Source: Cristatella mucedo (lineage: Eukaryota > Bryozoa > Phylactolaemata > Cristatellidae). From it: a stretch of 64,000 nt of DNA. A program made the position numbers and the translations under genes. This document shows positions 53,977 to 63,880 of the stretch, in pieces; the stretch's first letter is position 1, and every line of letters begins with the position of its first letter. The notes beneath the pieces are model-generated. The model did not search any database and had not been told where the DNA came from. It was given only the letters and a program-made list of their open reading frames with translations. The DNA is taken from NCBI GenBank assembly GCA_009760855.2, contig WPIO01000155.1, positions 485,501 through 549,500 on the forward strand. Direction: 5' to 3'.

Positions 53977-54394
53977 GAGATAAATGTGCTCGTGCATAAG
54001 TCGTTTTGGAATAAGGTACACTATTGTAGGCCGACTCCATTGGAGATATGCAAATTGGAGACGAGCGAATATCGAGGGTGCTGTCTTCCAACTTTGGGGG
54101 GACAGGACATTTTCATACATACATACATATTAATGCCATATACTTTGCAAGTTGAGGTTAGTACACGGAAAGCAGCCGCCGCATATGTTCACGTAAGTAT
54201 AACCTCCATTCAAAGCACAAACTCAAGATCTACTCAGATCCAAGATCTACTACGAACATGGCAACAGGTCATGCACTGTCGAGCTGTTAATTGGAGATGG
54301 AAATTTTACACCGGTGGCACCGGCTGGCTGGCAGAAAGGCAGCTCAAATACGCGACTATTCTTAACTAATCAAGCAAGGAGCGTCAGCGAGTGT
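53977..54394. other. Intergenic with an open frame of unknown nature
   Basis: A 133-codon frame (53968-54369 plus) contains SFWNKVHYCRPTPLEICKLE, then YRGCCLPTLGGQ. This faintly recalls retropepsin-flanking sequence of LTR elements, but its start overlaps the antisense LINE A fragment and no catalytic D-[ST]-G is present. Left unassigned. Confidence 0.3.
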
Positions 54395-54905
54395 CGGCAC
54401 TGGTTCTGGTTATCAAGCAGCGAATCGACTTGAGGTCACTCGGCATTCTCAGCTCACTTGTAGTTCCTTTCATTCGCACGCCCACGCTCCTGCCGAAGCT
54501 AGACGGAAACACTTGCTAGATAGACGTTGCACCGTAACACCTGCTCGCATCCGACTCAAACGTTGGCATTAGCCGTGCCTCTCAATTACTTTGGCAAGAC
54601 GTCTTCCATTTCGCACGTTCCGAAAGCCTGGAACTCACGACCGTAAGACATCTCGACGACTTGACAGTAAAAACGAGGCAAACGCCGCTTGTTCCCAATC
54701 ACTGGCTCTTTGCCCTCAAATGTTTCATTCGAGCGCTTACTTGTGCGAGTAACCTATTAATTAACCTGTTAGTCATTCCTAACCATTTTTTGACTTGCTT
54801 TCTTTCCAGCACGTGTCAAGTTCGTAGAAAGAAGATTCCCGTTCTCGCAATGTGCAATACAGCAATGCAATACAATAAAGGCGTTTTATTGTTATCGCTA
54901 TTAAT
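54395..54905 (+). mobile_element. LINE A-related diverged subfamily copy
   Basis: VIKQRIDLRSLGIL recalls [14 protein letters not shown], and FGKTSSISHVPKAWNS recalls the FGDRAFS..PKAWNS block. The 3' UTR is shortened and the hairpin is poorly kept (GTTCGTAGAAAGAAGATTCC). More GC-rich than the main family; similar in character to 59035-59892. Confidence 0.65.
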
Positions 54906-55537
54906 ATAAGCTGAGGTCAACTGCAGACGGGTCGGCAGCCAGCTATAGCTGCCCGAACACTTTGACGGCTGCTAGTCATCGTTGGGCTCGAACCACGACG
55001 CAGCCGGTAGTTACCACAGGAATCCTAACCCTGACCCCTAACTCAGCACAAGCCCCCCCCCCGGACCCCAACTCACCACGATCCAGCGCACCCCAGCCCC
55101 CTCCCATCACACCGTAGCTCGGCCGGTAGTAGCGACAGGACCCGCGCCAATAAGCAGTGAACGGCTGGCAAAGGCTGACGAAATCAACGGCCGAAAGAAC
55201 AAAAGGCACCAGCGTGGATCGGCGATTGGGACGCACCGCGCTCGGCGCCTGAAGCCTCGCACGACGTCGCTACCTGTCGCTGTTATAGGATGTCGCTGTT
55301 ATAGGATGCTGCTGCTGTTGTTGAAATTGACGACGCCGGCCGCAACGAGTGACCGAGCGTACGCGTGCGATACGAGCACAAAAACGTGGCCGTGCGTCCT
55401 GGAAATCCCGACCAGAAGGAAATGGTCGCTACGCATGCGCATTCACTGCACACTGGCCGGTCACTAGGCCGCCCATATCTATGGGGCCAAACGTCTGGCC
55501 TCCCTTACGTGATCAGCTGGAGCTTACTACTACTACT
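54906..55537. other. Intergenic, nothing recognised
   Basis: Poly-C near 55055. GGATGYYGCTGTTATA-type short repeat at 55270-55310. Confidence 0.45.
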
Positions 55538-55622
55538 AATAATAATAATAATGATAATGTTATATTTATTTAGCCCCCTCACGGAACCGAATATCTTTCT
55601 AGGCTCTGTACGGATATTCAGA
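55538..55622 (-). mobile_element. LINE A 3' hairpin stub
   Basis: AATAATAATAATGATAATG, TTTATTTAGCCCCCTCACGG, ATATCTTTCTAGGCTCTGTA. The outer stem has decayed. Confidence 0.75.
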
Positions 55623-55654
55623 GCGTATGAAAAAACTAAACCAAGCTGAGCCCG

Positions 55655-55890
55655 TGCGTAGCCGTATCTAGACTGTGGGCGTGGCCACGCCCGTAATGAT
55701 CCGCCCCAGCAGGACTCACGCTACTCCGCCCCGCCAACGGACGCGCCGCGTAGCGCCTCATTAGGCGCTGCAGTCGGACAGTATCGGCTTACTAAGCTGG
55801 ATGCAACGGGTCAACGGGTCAGCTGTGGTCGCGTGACCCGCTAGTTCCGCAGCAAGGAACTTTCTGCTTGTCCACCGGCCTGCGTGGACG
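55655..55890 (+). repeat. GC-rich dispersed repeat, copy 3
   Basis: GTGGGCGTGGCCACGCCCGT contains a perfect GGGCGTGG-CCACGCCC palindrome. GGCGCTGCAGTCGGACAG, CAACGGGTCAACGGGTCAGC and GCGTGACCCGCTAG then match copies at 150-480 and 825-1110. Confidence 0.5.
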
Positions 55891-55891
55891 C

Positions 55892-56330
55892 TATAATAAT
55901 AATAATAATAATATTGCACTTGATAAAGCGCCCTCAGAGAACTTAATCTCTTTCTAGGCGCTTTACATTTGCTGCAAAGTGATACGCAATAGAATAGTAA
56001 GTAAAATCATGCTTGAAAAACAAACAAAATGAATAACATGGTTAGGGGTTACATGCACTGGGTCAGCATGCAAATGTGGTTAGTGGCAGCATGAACAGTG
56101 TCAGCACGCATAAGCACATCGAGGACGAATCACAAGGACCCACTAAATGCTGTCCTAAATAGGTATGTTTTTAAGTTTCTTTTAAATGTGGTCAGGTCAG
56201 GGGATGTTCTGATGCAGGTCGGGAGGGAGTTCCAGGCTGTGGGAGCATACGAGCTAAATGCACGGTCTCCAAAGGATTTAAGGTTTGTACGAGGTATTTC
56301 TAGACTGTTGGATTCCGATCAAGCCTATAT
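55892..56330 (-). mobile_element. LINE A 3' region
   Basis: AATAATAATAATATTGCACT, intact hairpin arms AAAGCGCCCTC and TAGGCGCTTTAC, the TACATGCACTGGGTCAGCAT block, then the coding C-terminus in reverse (CCAGGCTGTGGGAGCATACG, CTAAATGCACGGTCTCC). Ends near the NSLEIPRT-equivalent. Confidence 0.9.
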
Positions 56331-56955
56331 AAACCCAAACATGTGTCATTCATGCCACTACAGTCTACAGGTTAGGGTTGGAAAGAGCACTGTGCATGCA
56401 AGCATTAGGCATCAAAGGACAGGTTAAATATCTACCATCTATTGTGTTCTGTCTACTGTAAAAGGTTATGTAGAACAATGGTTCACTAAGAGACTGGAAA
56501 GCAGGATGACAGCTTCAGCTGCTACTACGTTTACATCTACACCGTATGATAGAGAAAGCAGCAATGAATCGCTCGAACTACAACTTATAAGAGAAGACAA
56601 ATGACATTCCATAAATTGCAGCTGTCTGATAACGATCACATACTGCCGCACTCTGATAGCGATCACCTTTTTGTGTTCACTAGCACCATTAAAAACCATT
56701 AGCAGAAAAGCACACGGTGGGAAAAATAGAGAAACAACCAGGCGATGCCATACCCTGAAAATCTATCAATCAACTCCAAGTGATTATAGCTAACTGCACT
56801 GAAGCACCAGTCAGCTGGAAGGTAAAGCATGAAGGGCTGAATAAAACGGTGGATTTTCCAATGCACAAACGGCATCCAGCCTGGTGCTAAGGATTCCTTC
56901 CTAGTTTTGGCTATTCTTTCTGGATCACTACGAGGCATGTAACTAAAGTCATACT
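56331..56955. other. Intergenic, nothing recognised
   Basis: No coding signal. Confidence 0.5.
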
Positions 56956-56957
56956 AT

Positions 56958-57037
<80 letters not shown>

Positions 57038-57171
57038 TCCTCTCCCTCCCTCTCTCTCTCTCTTTTTCTCTCTCTCCCTCTCCCTCCCTCTTCCTCTCCC
57101 TCCCTCTCTCTCTCTCACAGTCTCTCTTTTTCCCTCTCTCTCTCTCTCTCTCTCCCATCCCCTTCTCTCTC

Positions 57172-57242
<71 letters not shown>

Positions 57243-57247
57243 CCTCT
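56956..57247. repeat. (CT)n microsatellite, about 290 bp
   Basis: Long CT runs broken by CCCT and TTTTT. The Arg-Glu frames on the minus strand are artefacts. Confidence 0.97.
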
Positions 57248-57589
57248 CACTCTCGTTCACCACAACTGGCGTGTGGGGGCTTCGTTCATCTCCGTCGCGC
57301 CGCCATCTTCGCGCGAACCCCTACAAGACCATCAATTACCACAACGGATGCGTAGGATGTGTTCTCTAATTATGGCGGCTTGGCGACGGCACAAACTTTG
57401 CTTTCGTCGTGACTGACAAGCGATTCTAGGGCCTTGACAGTGGCCTGCTACTAGCATAGACGCAGCATCGCCACCGATGCGACGCGAGGCGGGCGCGGAA
57501 GACATTAAGTTAGGGTCGTATGGGTACAGAGCGGCCACAAGAAACAGCTTGAGACGCAGTTCCCGAGGGCCGACAGTCCGTCCTGCTGC
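57248..57589. other. Intergenic, nothing recognised
   Basis: CpG-richer than its surroundings; no gene seen. Confidence 0.4.
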
Positions 57590-57668
57590 CGACTATGGCA
57601 CTGTTCCATCGCGACACTTCCTTTCCAGCCGTCCTGAGCTGCTACTCCCATGCTACTCACTGCCTCAA

Positions 57669-57826
57669 ATGCTGAGATGGTTTGGCTCAGCGGCTAAGGC
57701 GCCCGCCCCTACCAAGGTCTGGCCAAAGTCTGGCTACTGTCGTGTGGTATATGTGTAATGGTATATGTAAAGCGCCTGAATTAAGATGAAGTTCTCTCAA
57801 GGAGCAATACAAATGAATCATATATT
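57669..57826 (+). mobile_element. SINE A inserted in LINE B
   Basis: GAGATGGTTTGGCTCAGCGG (A box), TAAGGCGCCCGCCCCTACCA, a damaged B-box region, GTAAAGCGCCTGAATTAAGA, AGTTCTCTCAAGGAGCAATA, CAAATGAATCATAT. Confidence 0.88.
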
Positions 57827-57920
57827 TTTAACTGTGCTTCCTTTGCAGTAAATGTAAAGTGCCTAGAAAGGGATTGATTACTCTAAGAGCGCTATCATCA
57901 AAGGTACTACTATTGTCATA
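57827..57920 (+). mobile_element. LINE A 3' hairpin stub
   Basis: TGTGCTTCCTTTGCAGTAAA, TGTAAAGTGCCTAGAAAGGG, ATTACTCTAAGAGCGCTATC. Directly adjoins the SINE A 3' end, inside the same LINE B. Confidence 0.8.
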
Positions 57921-58115
57921 TCTGCTCTCCTGATGTAGCTTCCCACTTTCTCTTTGTTGCGCGAGATGGGGGTCTGTTGGCTACCGAATGCGTACCAAAA
58001 TCCCCATAGGCTTTGCTTGCGCTATATAAAGCTCTCCTGCGTAACGCGAACAAAGCATATGTGGCTTTGTGCGCGTTACAGATGGAGATGCGTTACATTA
58101 CATATAAGTAACTAT

Positions 58116-58839
58116 CGTTCAGTCTCCATGTTGCCATTCTTTCTAAGACACTGGAACAAGTGGCGGCCCAGCAACTAAAGAATTAAAACAATTTATCTGA
58201 TCTCACTAGCGAGTTCCATCAGGATTTAGAGCTTACCATTCTACCTGGATTTAGAGCTTACCATTAGTTTACCATTAGAGCTTACCATTTAGAGCATACC
58301 GTGGATATTACTCTGCTTCGGCCACACGTTTACCTTTTGAAGAATGCTAATCATGCTAGCGTCTGTCTGCTAATACTTCCGGATCTATCAGCAGCTATTT
58401 ACTGTTACAAAACCATTTGCCATTGGATGAGCATATTTCAGATAGTTTTTAATAGGCTTTCTATCAGCCAACAATCATTGCCAATATTAGGGCCAGGTCG
58501 AATGAATGCGACATGGATGATGTTGCGTACGCCTGTTGCTTCTCGGCCACTCAAGTATGCCCCACCTGCAGCAGGCGGTTGAGCAATTGACTCAGTGCAG
58601 TCTTTGATGTAAGCATGTGGCCCACCACTGTGGCCCACCACAGATGCACTCCCTTATCTGTGGGAGTCAGTCAACCCCTAGCTCGTATACGTACCCGCTG
58701 GGGGGGGGAATAAAGAGGGGACAGTCTCGTTCACCGCTCTCGTTCGCCCGCTCTTGTCTTCGTGTCTCCGCGAAACTCCACTAGCGCTGCTGCAGCCGGA
58801 GACACAGTAACGTAACACTACTCAATAATAATGATAATA
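58116..58839. other. Intergenic, nothing coding
   Basis: Short tandem GAGCTTACCATT-type units at 58228-58300 (3-4 copies). Poly-G near 58700. The first 110 bp recall a LINE A RT linker (CTAAGACACTGGAACAAGTG, compare CAAAGACACTGGAACGGGTC at 17106), too decayed to delimit. Confidence 0.5.
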
Positions 58840-58972
58840 ATTCATTTGTATAGCGCCCCGAGGGAACTTAATCTCTATTCAGGCGCTTCACATATGCTTC
58901 GGGGCTGGAGCCCACGACCTCAGCTAGACCTTGGTCAGGGTGAGAGCACCTTAACCACGGGACCTGCGCTTT
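58840..58972 (-). mobile_element. SINE A copy
   Basis: ATAATTCATTTGTATAGCGC, CCCGAGGGAACTTAATCTCT, CAGGCGCTTCACATATGC, GGGGCTGGAGCCCACGACCT, TAGACCTTGGTCAGGGTGAG and CACCTTAACCACGGG. A box degraded. Confidence 0.9.
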
Positions 58973-59034
58973 CGTTTTCGTCTGGATCAGTGCACTTCAG
59001 TTGATTAATCTGCATTCTAATGCATCTCAGCTTC

Positions 59035-59892
59035 ACCGCCCCCCATCAAGCATCGAATTTAATTCAAACTTCTCTGTCTGCCTTTAATCGTCGTGCTTTA
59101 CTCAATCGCAGCAGCCGAGCTACGGGATCTCCTCGCTCCTCGCTATTCGCTCCTCGCTACTCGCTCCTCGCTACTCGCTCCTGGCTCCTCGCTATTCGCT
59201 CCTCGCTCCTCGCTCCTCCTCGCTACTCGCTCCTCGCTACTCCTCGCTCCTCGCTATTCGCTCCTCGCTCCTCGCCATTCGCTCCTCGCTCCTCGCTACT
59301 CGCTACTCGCTCCTTGCTCCTCCTCGCTACTCGCCCCTCGCTCCAGTGGAGGCTTCTGAGCCGCCAGCTATTCGGCTACTCGTCAACTCGCCGTCCTTGG
59401 CATTAATCGAAATCCTTTGGCGATCGAGCGTTCGTCTCGCGTCGGCCGAAAGTCGGGAACTCGCTTTTTTCAGCAACGGTCTCTACCGGCGTTCACTTTC
59501 AATTTCAAGTCTCAGCCAAAGACGCACCTGTTCAATACGCGGTCCTTTTCTCTTCACCTCGGTGAACTTGTGTGGTTTCTCTTCCAGTGTGCTTTGCTTG
59601 CGTACCTGGGAAAGATTTTAGCACATGTCACTAGACCGAGGTCTCACTTACCGAGGATACCGTGAGTGTTTTCGTGTTTTCTTAAGCATGCCAGCCTAAG
59701 CACGATACTTGTTTCCATTTACATGCCTGATCCTGTGCACATCACAAGCCAAAGGTCATTGATTGTCTTACAATGAAGCTTATATATATATGACTTTGTC
59801 CTTTGCAGCAGATGTGAAACGCCTAGAAAGAAATTAAGTTCTCTGAGAGCGCTAGATCAAAAGCATTATTATTATTATTATTATTATCATTA
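59035..59892 (+). mobile_element. LINE A-related diverged subfamily with a simple-sequence expansion
   Basis: CCCATCAAGCATCGAATTTA recalls the HQAKHRT block. After the expansion, TCCTTTGGCGATCGAGCGTT recalls the TCCTTTGGAGACCGTGC (FGDRA) block. The 3' hairpin GAAACGCC..GAGAGCGCTAGATC and (ATT)n tail at 59867-59892 are present. Confidence 0.75.
59130..59345 (+). repeat. CTCGCTACTCGCTCCT-type minisatellite
   Basis: About 215 bp of TCGCTCCTCGCTATTCGCTC variants with a 7-8-bp basal period. It sits between the HQA and FGDRA blocks of the LINE copy. Confidence 0.92.
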
Positions 59893-60116
59893 TGCTTCGC
59901 TGCATTCTATTCTTGTACTGAGTGGCAGAGATTCCTTTCAATGTATTAAAAATCTGTAGATACGCACCCTGCGAAGCGAAAAATTGAACGCCACTTTCAG
60001 AAATTTGGGTCGGACGCCGATGTAGCCAGTTTCAAAGATTTCCTTCGTGTTAGCACGCGAAAGCTTAGAACAACCAGCACTTCGTTTTCCCCCTCTAACA
60101 CTGAGGTCATGAGGTC
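59893..60116. other. Spacer, nothing recognised
   Basis: Short GAGGTCATGAGGTCAT duplication at 60098-60125. Confidence 0.4.
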
Positions 60117-60770
60117 ATGAGGTCATGCCAATCAGAACCGAGCCAAACCAAAACCTCCCAGCCTACCGGCATGTGCAATCAGAACCAAGCCAAACCAAAA
60201 CCTCCCAGCCTACCGGCACGTGCAATCAGACGCTTACAACTGGTGCACAACTCTGCAGCTAGGCTTGTCTGTCCTAAGCGTCGCAGTTGCCACATCGCGC
60301 CACTTCTCGCCGACCTGCACTGGCTACCAGTCAAGCAACTGATCGACTTCAAGGTTCTGTCGCTCACTTAAGGATTCCTTCATTCTTTGTCTCCAGCCTA
60401 CCTATCAGATCTACTGCACCACTAGGCTAAGCAGCACACCACTTGCTTTCCGGAATCTAGTTTCCTTAGACATCGTACAAACCTCCAATCCTTTGTCTCT
60501 AGTTCGAACGCTCCCGAAGTCTGGAGCTCACTCCCAGCTTGCGTCACCAGATCTCCTGCCTTATGCACGCTGGCACTGAGCATGTTGCCACTAACCATAC
60601 TTGCATGCTGACCCTGTGCATGTCAACCCTTAACCATGCTTAACTTGTTGTTATTTTTAGCATGCAGCCACTAACCATTCGATCGTGCTCCTTTTGCAGC
60701 AAATGCAATGTGCCTAGAAAGAGATTGAGTTCTCTGATCAAATGAATTATTATTATAACTACTATTATAA
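60117..60770 (+). mobile_element. LINE A C-terminal region and 3' end, with a 52-bp duplication
   Basis: RRLQLVHNSAARLVCPKRRS, CHIAPLLADLHWLPVKQLID and FKVLSLT are readable (60117-60371). The 5' end carries two copies of a 52-bp unit (AATCAGAACCRAGCCAAACC at 60129 and about 60177). The 3' hairpin is partly deleted (TCTCTGATCAAATGAATTAT). Confidence 0.88.
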
Positions 60771-61194
60771 TATTTATCAGAACGAAATTAGAAACAATCT
60801 GGCCTAATGTGCTATGAGCCTGAGCTGAACTTGCATTTCATATTTCACCCTGATACGTGGAGTATTCGCTAAAAATTGTGGAGTATACAAGTCATCAAGC
60901 TATACTGCAAAGGAAGTTGTATAAAATTCACCAGCATGCACTTCAACAAGGTTCACGCAGGTTCACCTCGATCTACCGAGGTTCAACAATTTTGGATGCA
61001 AGTTCCATTTGATGCAAAGATCAGTAAAGTCGTACCGTCACCTCGCACTTCAAGTTTCTTGGCTTCACTCTACCGTGGCTTTTTCAAATGCATTCATTAA
61101 AAATGGGATTGACATTGTGAAAAGGATATTTCATCTAGTTGTGTTTTGGCGATTGAAATGCATGAACGAAGGATGACGATCCAGTGTCCTACAT
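60771..61194. other. Intergenic, nothing recognised
   Basis: The segment GTCATCAAGCTATACTGCAA...CACCAGCATGCACTTCAACA resembles 40840-40925 (GTCATCGAGCTGTACTAAAA...CACCAGCATGCACTTCTACA), an unclassified repeat downstream of LINE A copies. Confidence 0.5.
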
Positions 61195-61815
61195 CTTTGA
61201 ATGAATGAATGTATCTCCGTCTGTAACTCCACAAAGTCACAAAGACTATTTGGGTGCTAAGCCGGAGAGTTTTTTTGTAGAGCACACTCACAGCCTAAGC
61301 GGCTTTTGGTACGCATTCGGTAGCCAACTGACTTCATCTCACACAATAAAGAGAAAGTGGGAAGCATAGCAGAGTCAGGAGAGCAGTTAAGGTAGTGAGT
61401 AGCATGGAAGTAGCAGCTCAGGACCGCTGAAAAGGATGAGCCATAGTCGGCAGTAGGAGAGTAGTTGTCGTTGCGTAAGAATTGTGGAAGCAAGTTCCAC
61501 AGTCTAGGACCTGCAGAGCTAAAGCTTCTGTCGCCAACGGTCTTTAAGTGGAGGAATGGAACAGCTAATTTATTGTCCACACAGAACCTGAGGGCGCGAA
61601 CAGGCTGAAACTGGTGCAGCAGTTCAGCTAGGTACGAAGGACCAAAGCCGTGGCGGGCCTTGAGGGTCAACTTAAGAACTTTGCTCTGTATCCGTTGCTC
61701 AACCGGCATCCATCCTAACTCTTTTAGCAAAGGAGACATGTGCTTAAACCTCTGGGACTTGAAGTCTAGCCTTGCAGCCATATTCATAGTCAGCTGCGGT
61801 GGCCTAGTAGCTATG
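61195..61815 (-). mobile_element. LINE B 3' half
   Basis: The minus-strand frame 61257-61787 is open for 176 codons: MNMAARLDFKSQRFKHMSPL, LKELGWMPVEQRIQSKVLKL, KTVGDRSFSSAGPRLWNLLP, DSAMLPTFSLLCEMKSVGYR. It is the longest uninterrupted stretch of the LINE B C-terminus in the window. 5'-truncated. Confidence 0.92.
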
Positions 61816-62734
61816 TGCCTGTGTGTCTTGCTAAGATGATGCTAATATATGTTTTTGGTTTGGTAGACAGCATCGAGTAACCACTGCCCTGTGTGGACGG
61901 CGTGATAAAGCTTGTGCCTATAACTAATAGGTCAGTGCACCTTTGACGGGTCTTGGCAAGGATCAAAGTTTAAAAGGTTGGAACCAGGTGGCAGCAACCT
62001 CGAGGGCATCAGCAGATCTTGAGCCAACATGTTTTATGTGTACGTGCTGCCAGGACACCCTTGACTAAAAGCTGAAGGAATGTTTCCGAAAAACATAATT
62101 TGCATTTAGCATGCACATGATGTAGATTCTCTTCTATGACTACTCACAATACAACTGCGAAATATATTAGTCGGTTAGAAAATCATGGAAGTGCATTTCT
62201 TGTATCGATTATTGCTAAAGTGAACATATTGCGATCTGTTTGTGCTATATTTTAAAATAGGCTTAGGGTTTCTTTGATGTCAGCACTCAAGTTGTTCTCC
62301 TTTTGATTGATGGCTTCCTTCTCGATACTGATTAAAATGTCAGCAAAATTCGACTCAATCGATCATTAACTATTTTTGGACCACATATTCCTTTGCCTCC
62401 GGCGAGCGTCTTAGTGGTTAGAATTATGCCGCTATTGTTATTAGCGACTAACGGTCTGGTTGAGCCATTGGATTGCTTGGGTGCCACTAGCCTGATTGTG
62501 TGTCGCATTTCTGCTGACTGCACATATATTTCAAGCCGCACTGAGCTGTCGCTTTATTTCTGATTAGTTTTCCCCCTGCCTGCCAGATTCTGCTTTGCTT
62601 CTCGCTTTACGACTCCAAATGCGCAATGACGCCTGCTTGCTTCAGTATCCACACCAAAAGCAGCTAAGGCACAGAGTCAGAGCCACTTAAAGGTTCAGTG
62701 TTTGCTGCTTTCCCGGTCTCAGATTTGCTGCATA
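61816..62734. other. Intergenic, nothing recognised
   Basis: AT-leaning, short frames only. Confidence 0.5.
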
Positions 62735-63120
62735 CATGAATGTATGCAGACATACAGATGAATGCGGACATACATGAATGTATGCGGACATACAGATGTA
62801 TGCGGACATACATGAATGTATGCGGACATACAGATGTATGCGGACATACAGATGAATGTATGCGGACATACAGATGTATGCGGACATACATGAATGTATG
62901 CGGACATACAGATGTATGCGGACATACATGAATGTATGCGGACATACAGATGTATGCGGACATACAGATGAATGTATGCGGACATACAGATGAATGTATG
63001 CGGACATACAGATGAATGTATGCGGACATACAGATGTATGCGGACATACAGATGAATGTATGCGGACATACAGATGTATGCGGACATACAGATGAATGTA
63101 TGCGGACATACAGATGAATG
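62735..63120 (+). repeat. Minisatellite of palindromic units (GTATGCGGACATAC)
   Basis: About 20 units of ATGTATGCGGACATACAG with variable spacers (AT, ATGA, or ATGA preceding ATGT). Each unit folds as GTATG-CGGA-CATAC. All three minus-strand frames stay open through it and read CPHT/SAYIHLYVRIHS repeats; these are artefacts. Confidence 0.95.
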
Positions 63121-63369
63121 CAACCAGCGACATAGACTCGGATTATGCATTTGTGTCTCTCGCGGCCCCACGTTTTTTTTTATTTTTCAGAAACACCAAG
63201 TGGTCGTGACCGATTGCTTGTTATCAACCGATTGCTTGTTATCAATTATGAAAATAAGTTATTCCGCTTCGAATTTCTTCTTCTTTGTACCAATTCTAAG
63301 GCCGACTGCCATTGCATTGCATTGCATTGCCTAAGACTTCATCCAAACTTTAATCTATGACTTTATCCA
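63121..63369. other. Intergenic, nothing recognised
   Basis: A short duplication GATTGCTTGTTATCAA (63210-63246) and three GCATT units near 63312. Confidence 0.4.
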
Positions 63370-63880
63370 AAGTTATCTTTGTCAAAAAGATAGACAAGTT
63401 TATGGGATCTATCCCTTAGATGGCAGCAACCCCCGCCCCGGAATCATGTCCCTCAATTCTATGCAGCGCCTCAATGTCTACCTTTAAGGAGGTCACTAGT
63501 GACCTCGTCCTAAACTTCGTATCCCAGTCAAAGAAGACAACTAGTAATCTGTACCCTATTCCCACGGTCCTGATTCTACGATGGATTAATCTGCTGCTGC
63601 CATGCATAAATAACATCATAAATTTATCATTAGCCTCAGGTCATGTTCCAGCACCTTTCAAAAAGGCTGTAGTCAAGCCAATACTCAAGAAAGCAACACT
63701 AGACCAAGAGAACTTGAGCAACTTCTGCCCAGTCTCCTTTCTACCCTTCCTACCAAACACACTTAAATGAGTCGTGGCAGACCAGCTTAACGCATACATT
63801 GAAACTTCAAACCATTCTAGTAAGTTCCAGTCTGGTTTTAGAGCAATAATCACTGAACCTGAGTCAGCATTGCTACGGGT
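63370..63880 (+). mobile_element. LINE A N-terminal RT region
   Basis: KIDKFMGSIP, then ESCPSILCSASMSTFKEVTS, DLVLNFVSQSKKTTSNLYPI, ASGHVPAPFKKAVVKPILKK and ENLSNFCPVSFLPFLPNTLK (63420-63770). SSKFQSGFRAI follows. It breaks off before the LLDLS..FDT block. Less mutated than the 16619 copy over this stretch. Confidence 0.9.

Larger units (their letters stand above)
57590..58115 (+). mobile_element. LINE B 3' region, interrupted by SINE A and a LINE A stub
   Basis: The left piece ends CGTCCTGAGCTGCTACTCCC, ATGCTACTCACTGCCTCAA at about 57668. The right piece resumes CTGCTCTCCTGATGTAGCTT, CCCACTTTCTCTTTGTTGCG at about 57921 and runs to TTACATTACATATAAG. These adjoin in intact LINE B (compare 38755-38850). 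Confidence 0.88.

Noticed and set aside
53968-54369. Retropepsin fragment of an LTR retrotransposon
   Set aside because: The faint YRGCCLPTLGGQ resemblance is unsupported: no D-[ST]-G active site, and the apparent DLTAE start is antisense LINE A sequence.
56949-57263. Arg-Glu-rich reading frame of about 100 codons
   Set aside because: Translation of a CT/GA microsatellite without unique sequence; likewise 34341-34633 and 20814-21205.
62735-63120. CRISPR-like array
   Set aside because: Spacers are 2-8 nt and not unique, repeats are 14-16 nt, and the context is animal nuclear DNA.
62664-63171. Minus-strand frames of 127-150 codons with CPHT/YVRIHS repeats, superficially zinc-finger-like Cys/His spacing
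   Set aside because: All three frames are open through a short-period minisatellite and read the same period; no conserved domain outside the array.
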